From Prostheceraeus crozeri (lineage: Eukaryota > Platyhelminthes > Polycladida > Euryleptidae): a stretch of 64,000 bases of DNA. Shown in pieces: positions 1 to 10,319 of this stretch. Made by a program: the position numbers and the translations under genes. The DNA is taken from assembly GCA_907163375.1 (NCBI GenBank), contig CAJQUW010007440.1, positions 186,001-250,000 on the forward strand, given 5' to 3'. The notes beneath the pieces are model-generated. The model was not told where the DNA came from, made no database searches, and was given only the letters and a program-made list of their open reading frames with translations. Within the stretch, counting starts at the first letter, position 1. Each line of letters begins with the position of its first letter.

Positions 1-300
1 AGCATGATTCACAAAAGACATGAGGGTTGAGTGAACTTCCCTTTTATACTTTTCCCATGAGGGTTTTGGAATCACGATGTAGCAGTGATCATTATGCAGA
101 ATCATCTCTTGAATGGGAATAAATACAATGCCTTCTCCTACGTTAATGACACGGGAAGATTTGGATAGGATTGCGCGATGTAACCTTCGTAGTTGAAAGC
201 GTTCTGGAGTTATCTGAAGTTGTCGTTTCATATCATGAAATGTAACACACTGACTTTTCCATGATACATAGAGGCATGCTGATAATTTCCACATGATCAT
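1..300 (-). CDS. Partial ORF of the left-edge virus-like cluster, unknown product
   Basis: Reading leftwards from an ATG at 300-298 the frame stays open for 100 codons to the window edge, so the C-terminus is missing. The visible protein starts MIMWKLSACLYVSW and is rich in basic and aromatic residues. I recognise no domain. It follows the same orientation and close spacing as the other small minus-strand genes up to 4608, and is probably the next gene of that cluster. Function unknown; a coding role is inferred from the long open frame in a compact neighbourhood. Confidence 0.4.
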   Translation of the reverse strand, partial: MIMWKLSACLYVSWKSQCVTFHDMKRQLQITPERFQLRRLHRAILSKSSRVINVGEGIVFIPIQEMILHNDHCYIVIPKPSWEKYKREVHSTLMSFVNHA

Positions 301-456
301 GATTCAAACCTGAGTGAAGAATGTAATGCCTAAGAAAGAAGGAGAGAGTAATGTTCATGTGTGGCATGGTGAGTGTACATTTTCTTTCTTGATAAGGTGG
401 CCGTTAGGCCTTGGTCTCATAAAGATCGATGGTGCGTTCTCAGTGTGTGGAGAGTG

Positions 457-1064
457 TTACTGTAGTTGATCATCATCAACATGGACATCATTTTTGAAGG
501 TTATGGAGATAAGATAGGGATTCAACGTAAACAACCTTCCGTCCCTGCGCGGACCCATGTAGATGGTTTGAATTTTAATTTCAAAGGAGTAGAATCCTTT
601 TCCCAAAATCGGCAGAAGTTTGCAATTGAGTAGGTCAAATTCGCTGCCCTCCTTTTCATGGATGATGAGACAGTGTCCATCCATATGAACATACATGTAT
701 CTTCTTTCCATGATGGGAACTTGTGACCGCTTCCCATTGTGTCGAACACTTTCTTTGGGAATGGTGAAATTTTCTGTCAGGAATGTTTCAAGAGTATTGA
801 ATTGTAACCGTGGCCAATAGTCTAACGGTGCACATACAGCGATACCATACTGTGTTGACTTGGAGTTTTTATGGTCACGACTTCTCCATGATGAGTTATC
901 TTTTGATTGAAAGCATTTTTACCCGATGCTAAAGTAAGGGAGTTCAGTGTACCCAGTGCGAGAGCAGAGGAATTGATGGCTTCGAGCAACTGCTTGGTCA
1001 TCGCAAGGACGGAAATGATTGCCATGAGCTCAGTCGTCCGTTTCATAACTAGACCTAGCTCCAA
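457..1064 (-). pseudogene. P1b: broken paralogue of the 2815-3552 gene
   Basis: This old gene copy matches the product of 2815-3552 over much of its length. The clearest stretch is FYSFEIKIQTIYMGPRRDG here against FYSFHIEVPAVYVGAHQSDG there, followed in both by a related leucine- and isoleucine-rich tail. It is broken in about one place. A TATA box at 1160-1170 and three 88-bp direct repeats lie upstream in the direction of transcription. The family is unknown to me; repeated beta-like stretches would suit a structural protein, but that is a guess. Same strand as all its neighbours. Confidence 0.45.
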
Positions 1065-1159
1065 TCACATGCGTTTCCCTTTTCATGTTTTCCCTGTCTT
1101 TGTTATGTGACAAAGAGTGATCACACGTGAACTTTTGACTGTGTGGGTAGAAACCTTCC

Positions 1160-1171
1160 CTATTTATATAC
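1160..1171 (-). promoter_or_regulatory. TATA box of the P1b gene
   Basis: Read on the minus strand this is TATATAAATAGG, a near-ideal TATA box about 95 bp upstream of the P1b ATG at 1064. The three 88-bp direct repeats at 1203-1444 lie immediately upstream, where an enhancer would sit. Confidence 0.6.
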
Positions 1172-1202
1172 AAAGTCGTTCTAGTCCTCAGTAAGACTTT
1201 AG

Positions 1203-1444
1203 TGACACACCCCTTCTAGCGAACAAAGACGCATTCATTCATCTAACAAAGAGCCCGATAGTAATGCACAAAGCGCAATGACTCCTTTTGTGATACGCCC
1301 CTTCTAGTGAAAAAAGACGCATTCATTTATCTAACAAAGAGCGCGATAGTAATGCACAAAGCGCAATGACTCATTTTGTGATACACCCCTTTTTTCGAAC
1401 AAAGACGCATTCATTTATGTAACAAAGCGCAATGACTCATGTTG
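1203..1444. repeat. Three 88-bp direct repeats upstream of a TATA box
   Basis: Units start at 1203, 1291 and 1379. The first two are 88 bp and near-identical; the third lacks about 22 internal bases. All share GACGCATTCATT and CAAAGCGCAATGACT. For the minus-strand gene with its TATA at 1160-1171 they lie directly upstream, the position of an enhancer or viral-type promoter repeat. Confidence 0.75.
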
Positions 1445-1493
1445 CTCTATACACCATTACAAAATATTCAGTTAAAAGAAATCTTTATTGCAT

Positions 1494-1940
1494 CTACACA
1501 ACATGTCGACCATCAAACAAAGTCGTGAATGTAGACACACTCAGTTGAATCATGATATGTTTAACAGCGTATGCATTTCCTTCCATCGTCTCTTCCATTC
1601 TCTCCATAATTTTCTCCATATGACGTACATAAAATTGATCACTAAGAGTAATCCATTCTGTGCAATAGGATCCAAAACGAAGTGGTTTTTTCAAATCTTT
1701 TGACTCTATATAAGCAACTAGTCTACCCTTCACATCTTGAGGTTGTAAACTCTCTATCAATCTTTTGAAGAGAGGGAGGCTTTCAGTTACCACTACTTTC
1801 ATATCATTCATCTTCATTTTAAATGTAAGTTTCCAATCTTGTAAAAATCCATCGAATCCTTGTTGATCAAGTGTCAAATGACACATGTGGTCACTTAAGG
1901 TACGATGCGTCATCATAAACGTTGTGGCTATAGATTTCAC
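1494..1940 (-). CDS. P2b: small protein, paralogue of the 4135-4608 product
   Basis: An uninterrupted 148-aa frame with no recognised domain. It aligns with the 4135-4608 product over nearly its whole length: DVKGRLVAYIE against DVKGRLVAEIE, FYVRHMEKIMERM against FYQRHMAKMASRL, and VKHIMIQLSV against MKHIHIQLSV near the C-terminus. Alignment suggests the true start is the internal Met of MTHRTLSD (about 1913), matching MTDAVEF in the paralogue. No signal peptide or membrane span. It lies between the nuclease (2087-2650) and the P1b copy, same strand, so a P2-P1 gene pair occurs twice in this cluster. Confidence 0.5.
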   Translation of the reverse strand: MKSIATTFMMTHRTLSDHMCHLTLDQQGFDGFLQDWKLTFKMKMNDMKVVVTESLPLFKRLIESLQPQDVKGRLVAYIESKDLKKPLRFGSYCTEWITLSDQFYVRHMEKIMERMEETMEGNAYAVKHIMIQLSVSTFTTLFDGRHVV

Positions 1941-2086
1941 ATTACTTCAATGACTTCCACTATGAATAATACAGAAATAACAATCATGTTCCACAGTAAG
2001 TTTATTCAACATCAGTCAAAATTCACAAGTACAGAATACACTTCATGAAAAGATCATCACTCATTCACAGGGAGTAAAAACATGTT

Positions 2087-2650
2087 TTACATAGACCCAT
2101 GCTGTTGACAATAATATAGATACAGTTCACAAACATCATATAGACTACAATGCCAGCGTGAAGAGAGTTTTGCAATGCAGGTGGCTTTATTTCTAGTATT
2201 ACAATGGGATTGTGGTCTGTAAAGGTGATGTCTCTCACCGAAACATACAGCCATATCAAAAATCATTTCATCTCTAAACTTCTTTTGATCACAATGCATA
2301 TGATAGTCTTGTCTTACACGATCTACCCAACATGGTAAATATAAATTATCAATGTGCAACTGAAGTGTTGCTGCTTCTCGTTCAGAATCATTTCCTAATA
2401 TTTTAACAATATGAAAACCTGACAGCCACCGTTTGAAATCACTTATCAAATATGTTTCATTTACAAATCCAATATGAATCAGAATAGAAGGATCAAGTCC
2501 ATGCACATGACGTCGTGACCATTCGTCTTTGTGTGGAGGACAGTAGGCAAATCTATGATATACACTAACAACAGTTTGATCGCTTTCCCTCATTGCAATA
2601 GCACTCAATTCCTGCATTGGTGTCCCCTCACTGTCTATGAAGATGACAAC
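2087..2650 (-). CDS. DEDDh-type 3'-5' exonuclease of the virus-like cluster
   Basis: The frame carries all the landmarks of the DEDDh nuclease fold. Motif I is FIDSEG (D-x-E) at the extreme N-terminal end. HGLD is the usual element after the first strands. Motif II is the Asp of LGNDSERE. Motif III is HCSLYD, an exact H-x4-D. Enzymes of this family remove nucleotides from 3' ends with two metal ions, in proofreading or RNA processing. The frame lacks its own good start at motif I and sits directly after the RING-like frame at 2673-2852; how the two were expressed together is unresolved. It seems too short and compact for a host proofreading subunit and, with its neighbours, looks virus-like. 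Confidence 0.6.
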   Translation of the reverse strand, partial: VVIFIDSEGTPMQELSAIAMRESDQTVVSVYHRFAYCPPHKDEWSRRHVHGLDPSILIHIGFVNETYLISDFKRWLSGFHIVKILGNDSEREAATLQLHIDNLYLPCWVDRVRQDYHMHCDQKKFRDEMIFDMAVCFGERHHLYRPQSHCNTRNKATCIAKLSSRWHCSLYDVCELYLYYCQQHGSM

Positions 2651-2672
2651 CTACAATATCAAAAAGACTTAA

Positions 2673-2852
2673 TTACAAGATAATACATTGAGCAGGAACT
2701 TTACAAGGATGTCTGTCCTTTACATAACAAAAGATGCATACAACATGATGACACTGTTTTAATTGAACATAACGCACAAGACCGCGTTTTCCACATTCAC
2801 TGCATACTAACTGATTACAATACTTGAGATTTCTCTTTGGTGGTAACACCAT
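2673..2852 (-). CDS. RING-like zinc-binding small protein
   Basis: From the ATG at 2852 the frame gives 59 residues with a cysteine-histidine pattern: CSEC, then CHHVVCIFC, then HPC. The spacing C-x2-C, C-x-H-x2-C-x2-C resembles the first part of a RING finger, a fold that usually recruits ubiquitin-conjugating enzymes. The last C-x2-C pair is not clear. The start overlaps the 3' end of the P1a gene by about 38 bp in another frame, a compact arrangement typical of viral genomes, and the nuclease frame follows at once. Confidence 0.4.
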   Translation of the reverse strand: MVLPPKRNLKYCNQLVCSECGKRGLVRYVQLKQCHHVVCIFCYVKDRHPCKVPAQCIIL

Positions 2853-3552
2853 CTTTCTTTGATGCGCGACGACGTTTAGGTTTGGTGACAGGTTCTTGAT
2901 ACTCTTTGACACAAGAATCAATGACTTTCTCAATGTGATCAAGACCTGTTAACTCAGGTTCATGATGAATTTGAGCAACGCGCAAATTGAGAGAAATCAA
3001 GTTACCGTCAGATTGATGAGCTCCCACATAAACAGCAGGCACCTCAATATGAAAGGAATAAAAGCTTGCACCTAGCGATGACAATTCTGTTTCAACTGAC
3101 TGTTCAACTGTCACTCCTGAAGTGACTTTACAATACTTGCTTTGTAAAATATAGCAGCGAGTGCCGCGATACAAAGGTTTATAATAATATGTTTTGTTTT
3201 CTGGCCACAACTGTAATGGTTCAGTAGGAATAGAAGCCTTTTGCCTCACAACGTCTTCTAAAATGTCAAGTTGCTGACGCAACCAATTATCAATAGGTAT
3301 GCTTAGGTTTTGACCGCAACGATTTACTTGCGTATCCACTTTTGGTAAGTATACCGCCGGCGTTTGAAGATAGAGTCGAACACCGTTGTAGCGCACTTGT
3401 TGTTTGTAGGTAGGATAGCCGTGAATTACCTTTTCAATTTTTGGATTCCACAGCTCGAGATGTTGAGGACTGAGTGATGCAGCAGTAGGAGTAGGATTCA
3501 TGGTCATGGCAGTCTGTAACGAAAGAATACCACTAATTACATTCATGCTCAT
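2815..3552 (-). CDS. P1a: 245-aa protein of unknown function, paralogue of P1b
   Basis: One open frame of 245 residues. It starts MSMNVISGILSLQTAM, contains many short hydrophobic stretches alternating with polar ones (likely beta strands), and ends in a basic tail KPKRRRASKK that looks like a nuclear localisation signal. The region around FYSFHIEVPAVYVG matches the broken copy at 457-1064. No catalytic motif is visible. Its 3' end overlaps the RING-like gene. The basic tail and paralogue pairing would fit a nuclear virion or regulatory protein; this is inference only. Confidence 0.5.
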   Translation of the reverse strand: MSMNVISGILSLQTAMTMNPTPTAASLSPQHLELWNPKIEKVIHGYPTYKQQVRYNGVRLYLQTPAVYLPKVDTQVNRCGQNLSIPIDNWLRQQLDILEDVVRQKASIPTEPLQLWPENKTYYYKPLYRGTRCYILQSKYCKVTSGVTVEQSVETELSSLGASFYSFHIEVPAVYVGAHQSDGNLISLNLRVAQIHHEPELTGLDHIEKVIDSCVKEYQEPVTKPKRRRASKKDGVTTKEKSQVL

Positions 3553-3630
3553 CAGAGAAAAGAAAATCGCTAGCTTAGCAGTGACATATGAGGTGGCCCT
3601 TAAGAGGACCTTTTGGAGCGTTCACATGAT

Positions 3631-3888
3631 TTAAAGCTTATCATCAAAGTCTAAGTCTTCGTCATCGTCCAGTAAATTAAACGTTTTGGGCTTAGGACCC
3701 GAATTAAGTTTCAATTCCTTAAAGGACTTAAAAATAAAGCGTCTAGGTGGTGGAGGCGGCGGTGGTGATGGTTCAACAAAGTAGGCTTGTACAATCATCG
3801 ACCACACCCTCTCCTGTCTCTCTCTTCTAAAATGTTGGTAAGGTTTAGGCCACACAGTCATGACACTCACTTGTAAATCTGCAAACAT
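3631..3888 (-). CDS. Small proline-rich, acidic-tailed protein
   Basis: I choose the ATG at 3888 (MFADLQVSVMTVW) because a TATA box lies about 100 bp upstream at 3988-3997; the longer open frame up to 4119 would place the promoter inside the coding region. The 85-aa product has a run of seven prolines, a basic stretch (RRFIFKSFKELK) and a strongly acidic C-terminus (DDDEDLDFDDKL). Acidic tails of this kind occur in histone- or DNA-binding proteins and in activation domains, but no family is recognised. It lies between P2a and P1a on the same strand. Confidence 0.45.
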   Translation of the reverse strand: MFADLQVSVMTVWPKPYQHFRRERQERVWSMIVQAYFVEPSPPPPPPPRRFIFKSFKELKLNSGPKPKTFNLLDDDEDLDFDDKL

Positions 3889-3987
3889 GATTGAATCAGA
3901 CAAAATTGAGACGGAGAATGGCTTCAGCAAGTCACACACTCTTTTCAAGTCAAGAGAATGAAATGAAGAGAAAATGGGGAGACGTCT

Positions 3988-3997
3988 GCTTTTATAG
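3988..3997 (-). promoter_or_regulatory. TATA box of the small acidic-tailed gene
   Basis: On the minus strand this reads CTATAAAAGC, a canonical TATA box. A start about 30 bp downstream would give a ~70-base leader before the ATG at 3888. Confidence 0.6.
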
Positions 3998-4134
3998 TCT
4001 CCTGCAAATCCACATTTGACACTATGAGAGCCAATCAGAGACCTCCGTTTCTCCCCTGACTTCGTTGCGGCAGGGAAAAGGAGGCACGCGGACGACTGAC
4101 TCATGATTGCCTTTCCCATATCTTGTAGTCAAAT

Positions 4135-4608
4135 CTAGTTTAGCACACTGAGTTGAATATGAATGTGTTTCATGCGACATACGAGCAATTTGGATCCATG
4201 CTCATGAAATGAATCTAGTCGAGATGCCATTTTCGCCATGTGTCGCTGATAGAAATCTTTAGGATCATGCATCGTCTCTGCAGAATAAGATACAAAATGA
4301 AACACTACACGTTCACCTGCATGTTCATCAGTCACTTTCTCTAATTCAATCTCTGCAACTAATCGTCCTTTCACATCTTTATTCATCAAACTGTCCATGA
4401 GCTGTTGGAAAACGAAGTAACCTCTAGCGATAGCAAATTCTAAGTCTGCCTTTTCATGATGAAATGAGATGATGTAGTCCCTAATCACACCACGAAGACT
4501 TTGTCGATGAAAACGTAGTGAACAAAATTCATTCGTAAACTCTACTGCATCTGTCATCTTTCTTCCTATCACTTCGAAGACATAGCATGAATGACGCAGT
4601 TCTAACAA
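4135..4608 (-). CDS. P2a: small protein, paralogue of the 1494-1940 product
   Basis: Uninterrupted 157-aa frame, first gene of the cluster in the direction of transcription. It shares the patterns DVKGRLVA.IE, FY.RHM.KM and K HI.IQLSV with the 1494-1940 product; the aligned start suggests translation from the Met of MTDAVEF rather than from the first Met at 4608. No known domain, signal peptide or membrane span. A weak TATA-like ATAAATACGC lies upstream around 4711-4720. The duplicated P2-P1 gene pair is the main structural fact here; function unknown. Confidence 0.5.
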   Translation of the reverse strand: MLELRHSCYVFEVIGRKMTDAVEFTNEFCSLRFHRQSLRGVIRDYIISFHHEKADLEFAIARGYFVFQQLMDSLMNKDVKGRLVAEIELEKVTDEHAGERVVFHFVSYSAETMHDPKDFYQRHMAKMASRLDSFHEHGSKLLVCRMKHIHIQLSVLN

Positions 4609-4710
4609 GATTTTGCAGTCGTTTAGAGTAAAACACTGTCTAATGTTGAACGTTTGTCTCGTATTTTCATGAGAAGAGATTGTTTGCTATCTAAGATGTT
4701 TATGTTTGCG

Positions 4711-4720
4711 TATTTATGTC
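4711..4720 (-). promoter_or_regulatory. Possible TATA box of P2a
   Basis: The minus strand reads ATAAATACGC about 100 bp upstream of the first ATG of P2a. Weaker than the boxes at 1160 and 3988, but at a similar distance. Confidence 0.3.
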
Positions 4721-4724
4721 ACTC

Positions 4725-5860
4725 CAACGATCCTCAAAACCCATCTATTTAGGTGTAAAATGTCACGCTGATTCCAAATCTGGTCCCAGTTTTTCCATCC
4801 AAGGCTTTGTTTACTCGCTAGAGCCATTTTCGTGAAAATTCTAACTCTGTCGTTTTTCGGTGATGGTCAAAAATCTTAAAGTCACTCTCACACCTCAACG
4901 AACGAACGTAGAGACATGCCGTTTCGTCCACTGCCTTTGTCTCACTCTTAGCTTTCAAACGAGCTATCGCACGACTTTCTACGATCTCTAGAACCAAAGT
5001 TGGAAGAAACCCTGCCGAGGGAGGGAGGTAGCGAAAACTTTTTGTCACCGATTCACTTGAAACTCACCCTCTACATGCAGAATTGCACGCTGAATCCGAA
5101 TCTACCCTCCATTTGTCCATCCGAGCCCTCGTTCATGCCGAAATACGGCCTTTCTGATCCAAAAACGTCCAAAACCCACCTTTTTCTAACTCTGTCGTTT
5201 TTCGGAGATTCCTGCCATTTTCAAGCCATTTTCCACTCTAAACCCAGGAAAACGTGGACATATGATGCTTTCCACTGCATTTGTCTCACTCTTAGCTTTC
5301 AAACGCGCTATCACACGACTCTCTACCATCTCTAGAACCAAAGTTGGAAGTCTCGTCCAGAGGGGGGTCAGCACTTTTTTTCTCCGATTGAGTTGGAAAT
5401 CACCTCCCTAACCCAAAATTTCACGTAGAATCCGAATCTGCCCTCCGTTTTCCCATCCGAGCACTCCTTCTGCTCGAAATAAGACCTTTCTCACCCCAAA
5501 ACGTCCAAAACCCACCTTTTTATAACTCTGTCGTTTTTCGGAGATTCCTGCCATTTTCAAGCCATTTTCCACTCTAAACCCAGGAAAACGTGGACATATG
5601 ATGCTCACTCCTAGCTTTCAAACGCGCTATCGCACGACTCTCTACCATTCCTACAAGCCAAGATCGAAGTCTCGTCCAGAGGAGGGTCAGAACTTTTTCT
5701 CTCCGATTGAGCTGGAAACAACCTCCCTAACCCAAAATTTCACGTAGAATCCGAATCTGCCCTCCGTTTTCCCATCCGAACACTCCTTCTGCTCGAAATA
5801 AGACTTTTCTCACCCCAAAACGTCCAAAACCCACCTTTTCTAACTCTGTCGTTCCTAGAT
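4725..5860. repeat. Tandem array, period about 320-335 bp, roughly 3.5 copies
   Basis: The anchor GAATCCGAATCT (GATTCCAAATCT in the first copy) recurs at about 4769, 5092, 5428 and 5747. Each unit holds the same ordered blocks: CCATCCGAGC, CCAAAACCCACC, TAACTCTGTCG and CCAGGAAAACGTGG. The first unit is the most diverged and the last is cut off. Short open frames inside are by-products of the repeat. The array lies just beyond the virus-like gene cluster and may mark the end of that insertion. Confidence 0.75.
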
Positions 5861-5909
5861 TCCTACCCTTGCTGCTCCTCCTTCCTTCCTTCCATTACAA
5901 TTTGGAGAG

Positions 5910-6500
5910 TTAACATAGTTTAGTAAATTATCAATTCAATGTGCTTCCATTACTAAAATCTCAACTTTATTATAATAAGATCATTTTCTTAAGTGAGATC
6001 ACATCACAAACTATACTACCACTAAAAGAACAAAGCATCATGATCATAGAACTTTAACAGATGTAAATGGCTCCACTTTTACTACTCAGATTCAAGATAT
6101 GACGCCAATTGCGAATCATAAAAGCGTGTCTCTAAAAATTCAATTAACAACATGACATATCAGCCAAGAGACTTTCAACTTTTCTTTGACGACTTGCAAA
6201 GACTCGCATTATAATGCCGTTCAGTAAATTTTCTTGATCATCAGCACATTTTCCACTTAGTTAAGATGCCTGTTAGCAAATATTCATTCCTTTTGATATC
6301 CAACTTGTTTCATACTACTAATTAAGTGGTTCCATGTCGGTAGTATGTAAATTTGCAAAAAAATAGGCTCTCTAAAAACTGCTCAAATAATTTTTGGACC
6401 GCAGGAACGTAATCTCCATAAAAAAAGAATCTTGTAAGTATTTTTGATGCAGACACTTTTTTGAGTCGACTCTACCTATACAGTATATACTTACTCTATG
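5910..6500 (+). mobile_element. hAT-like family A, truncated copy
   Basis: The order of blocks matches the longer copies in this window (for example CATTCCTTTTGATATCCAAC, then TTTTTTGAGTCGACTC). The right end reads, on the reverse strand, CATAGAGTAAG and then GGTAGAGT, the terminal repeat of the family. The left third is missing. No coding capacity. Confidence 0.6.
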
Positions 6501-7613
6501 GTCTGATTTACATTTCAAGTTGAGGCATGAACTTAGACCGGCAGCAATGGCAATCTCATATTAGCCTAAGATTTGCCAACACCTTGTGAACCTTTTTATC
6601 TAAGAGTTTTAATTGATTAATACATGATAAAGCTAATTTCAGAATTGATGGAAGAAACGGTAAATGCCTACTGCTATGTTCGATAAAATATGGTTGATAA
6701 AGACCAAAATGATCAAAGTTGTGAGATGCAAGTTCTCAGTGGCAAAAAAATAAACCGCTAGTCGACGCACTCTGACCCCGCTATGTCGTGCGCAAAATGA
6801 GGTATACAATCGGAGAGAAGCACTTTATAGTAGATTTACAACAGATTCTAGATAAAGGATTCTCATAACTCCTTGTGCCTTGTTTCCGACTTTTCCAGTG
6901 TTCTGAATTCTTATGCTGCAGGCCTACTCTCAGACATCTATAAAAAGAGCATCGTTAATTGATGCGGTAGAAATAATTCTAGTGTCTAGGTAGGCCAAAT
7001 TGCCGCATAGTCTCAATCTTGATGGGAATTGTGACATTTAGATTTCAATTGTCCATTTTGTCCAAGATCATGCCATGCAGATGACTGTGAATTGCATTCG
7101 ATTGTGTCGGTGTAGGTGTGTTGTAGATTTCATGAAAGCATTATTCATCCAGCACAGTGGTGACTTCTAGATTACAGAAAATCACAGGAATTATTAGCAT
7201 TGTAACGTGTATTATCTTCTGAGAATTATGATGAAACTGATGGTCTAGAAATTATTTACAGTATGCCAGCCAAACAATATTTACACTTTAAATCAATTGA
7301 ATTTGAGAATATCTCAAAATTTTCAAAATGGTGCGATCTTCAATTGCTCTGAGTCTCACGATTCGGAATCGCGTCCGCCATTGGTTCGGGGTACATAAGT
7401 GAATTTGGAGGTGTCAATCTCGTTGCGGATGTGAGGAAGGATGCACTTTTGGAGAATTGCTTTTTCTAAAACCTCCGATATGACCAGCAAAAGTGAAATG
7501 GAACGGTGAGACTGACGCTAGCTGCACCTAACAATTGCCTTAAAATAATAGTTCGGGACTCTTCCTGTTTCAAGGCCTCCGTTTAAGGTGAGAGTAGCAG
7601 TTGGGGCTAGAAG
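6501..7613. other. Intergenic, nothing recognised
   Basis: About 1.1 kb of AT-rich DNA between two family-A copies. No open frame of note, no repeat boundary and no RNA gene that I can see. Confidence 0.5.
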
Positions 7614-10319
7614 CATAGAGTAGGCATATTAGGTAGAGTGGCAACTCCGCATTTATTAAATCCCCAATGTGTATACACTTTCGATTTTATTAAATGAACT
7701 CGGGGGGATATAGTTGGCAATTGTTACCAAGTGTGAGATATGCAAATTTTTGCAGTTTTGAAGAATTTGCCTTGGAATTGAGTGATCATGACTGTGATGC
7801 AGAAGGAACGATGGTATTTCACTGATTCTCAGTGTCATGACAGCCTTGGATATTTAATGTTTGTTAAATTAGCAATTCGATGGGTTCCTATTACTTTCAT
7901 GCTCAACCTCAAGAGTATTTTCTTAAGTGCGCAATCATATCACAGGCAACAGCTGCCACTGGCAGAGCAAAATAACACAATCAAAGACAATGATTTCAAT
8001 TATCTTTGGAAGATGTAAATGGTTCCATATCATTATTCAGATTCAAGAAATGAAACATAAATTTAGTGAATCATAGAATAGAATAGAATAATTCTTTATT
8101 TGGTTCACTTGTTTGCATGCAGTGAACTCTACAAACTGCGATGAAATTACGAAAAAGATAATGGTCACAGAGGAGCATAAAAAAGAAATAAAAAGTACCA
8201 CAAACAGAAAATTATTTATAAAAGCGAATAAAAGAGTTCTGAAAGCGCTTGGTTCTTGCACCGGGCGGCCGGAGTGTCCTTGTAGAACGAGTCCTAGCGT
8301 TCTGTTCCTGTACAGGTTTAAACATTGACCTAAGAAGATGGCGGTCATCTCTTTCTATATTATAAAAACCTTTTCACAAGTTTTGTAAGCACAAACAATT
8401 AGATCGTCATACACGCAGCCCTCAGAACCAATGATACGCATAGCCTGCCTCTCAAGAAGTAAAAGACGTGTCAACAAGTACTGTGAGGCGTTACAAAATT
8501 CTCTAAAAGGATATGTAAGAAGAGATCTAATAAAAGCAACATAACACTGCAACATGACATTAGCATCTGTACCAGAACGGCGTAGATTCCACAGAAGAAA
8601 CAATCTTTGAGAACCCTTTTTAATCACATAATCTATATGGATATTCCATTTCAAATCACAACTGAAAAATAGACCCAGGTATTTAAATGATGAAACTTGC
8701 TTCAAAAAGCAATCATCAGAAGTTTTCACAGGGCAAACTTGAAAATTCCGTTTCATACAGATGTCCATCACAACACATTTGCTATTATTAATGGGTAAAT
8801 GGTTCTCATATGACCATAACACGACAATATCCCATTCTATTTGTAGCCTGTCATCACGAGCATCTCTGACGAAGTGCAAAAACAAGACATCATCTGCATA
8901 CTTCACAATCGAGGTATTTTCACACACGGGGGATAGGTTCAATAGTAAGAGTAAACAGAACCGGGCCTAAAACGTTCCCCTGGGGAACACCACTCGGAGG
9001 ATTAGACCAAAAAGACAAGATGTCATTGCACAAAACTCGTTTAGTTCTCCCGGACAGAAAACAAGACACCATACTGATGATAAATGGAGGAAGATTAAAT
9101 TTTTACATGCACTCACAATGAGATGGTGCGGGAGCTTGTCAAACACTTTAGACAAATCAATAGACATAAGCCTGACGGCTCCAGAGCAGGAATCTAAAAA
9201 ACTAAGAATTTGATGCTGAGCTTTAATAAGTGCACATGTAGTGCCACTACCAGAACGCGGAATGTAAGCAAACTGTGATTCATTTACAGAATATTTAACA
9301 CAAGGAAGAATAAATTTCTTTAATATAATCTTTTCAAAGATGGTTGACAACGCCGACACAATAGAGATTGGCCGATAATCACGTAACTCCCTAGGTTTAC
9401 TAACCTTCGGGACAGGGATAAGATTAGTTGACTTTAAACAACTAGGAGAAATACCTTTACAGAAAGACCAATTTAATAAATCAGCAATAGCATGTGAGAG
9501 TATGAAGGCAAAATTCCGAAATATCCAAGGTGGAATACCGTCTGGTCAAACACAAGATTTCTTAAAATGACGAAGTGTTGATCACATACTTCAGATATTG
9601 AAATCGGGAGGACATTAAAAGACGTAACATCGCATAGTGGAATTCCCAAGTCATCAAAACTTTGAAAATTAGAGGAGAAATAATTATACAAATCATCAGG
9701 AGAGAAATCAATAGAAGACCTGATTTTTGTTACCTGATAAGACACGCACTGCCCTCCACATTTGTTTAGGATTACCAGATGCTACTGCTTCATTCACATA
9801 CGGCTTCTTCAAATGAATAATGTGATTCGGTACTTCCTTCTTTAATCGCTCATACTTCAGGAAGTGACCTTTGTGAAATGCGCGGTCACGGTCATCAATT
9901 AATAATTTCAATGACAACTTAAGCCATTCCGGATTATTAGGACGAATACGAATTGTTTTTTCAGGGAAGCATGAATCGAATATACCAAACAACGATAATT
10001 GAAATAATTCAACAGCATCATTTTTATCCGAGCATGAATTCACAAGGGCACACCAATCAATTGACATTAAATAATCCTTGAATTTGCAATTGTTGGCAGT
10101 AGTAAACTTACGGATCTTTTTCTTTATGATAGTAGGCCGAGTAACAGGAGAGGATTGCCACCACACTACTCAATGATCCGAATTACCCAAAGGAGGCAGG
10201 CGGACCGGTTTCTGGTTAAGACCAAAATTTGTGAAGAGCTGATCCAGAGTATTAATACCACGAGTTGGGAATTCAATCAGTGGTTTAACACATAAGATAT
10301 TAGCAATATAATCAGACTG

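Noticed and set aside
1494-1703. Plus-strand ORF at 1488-1703
   Set aside because: Antisense shadow of the P2b gene, whose paralogue at 4135-4608 supports the minus strand.
4818-5608. Minus-strand open frames within the tandem array
   Set aside because: They share sequence because they are the same repeat unit in different copies, with no domain and no codon pattern of a gene.
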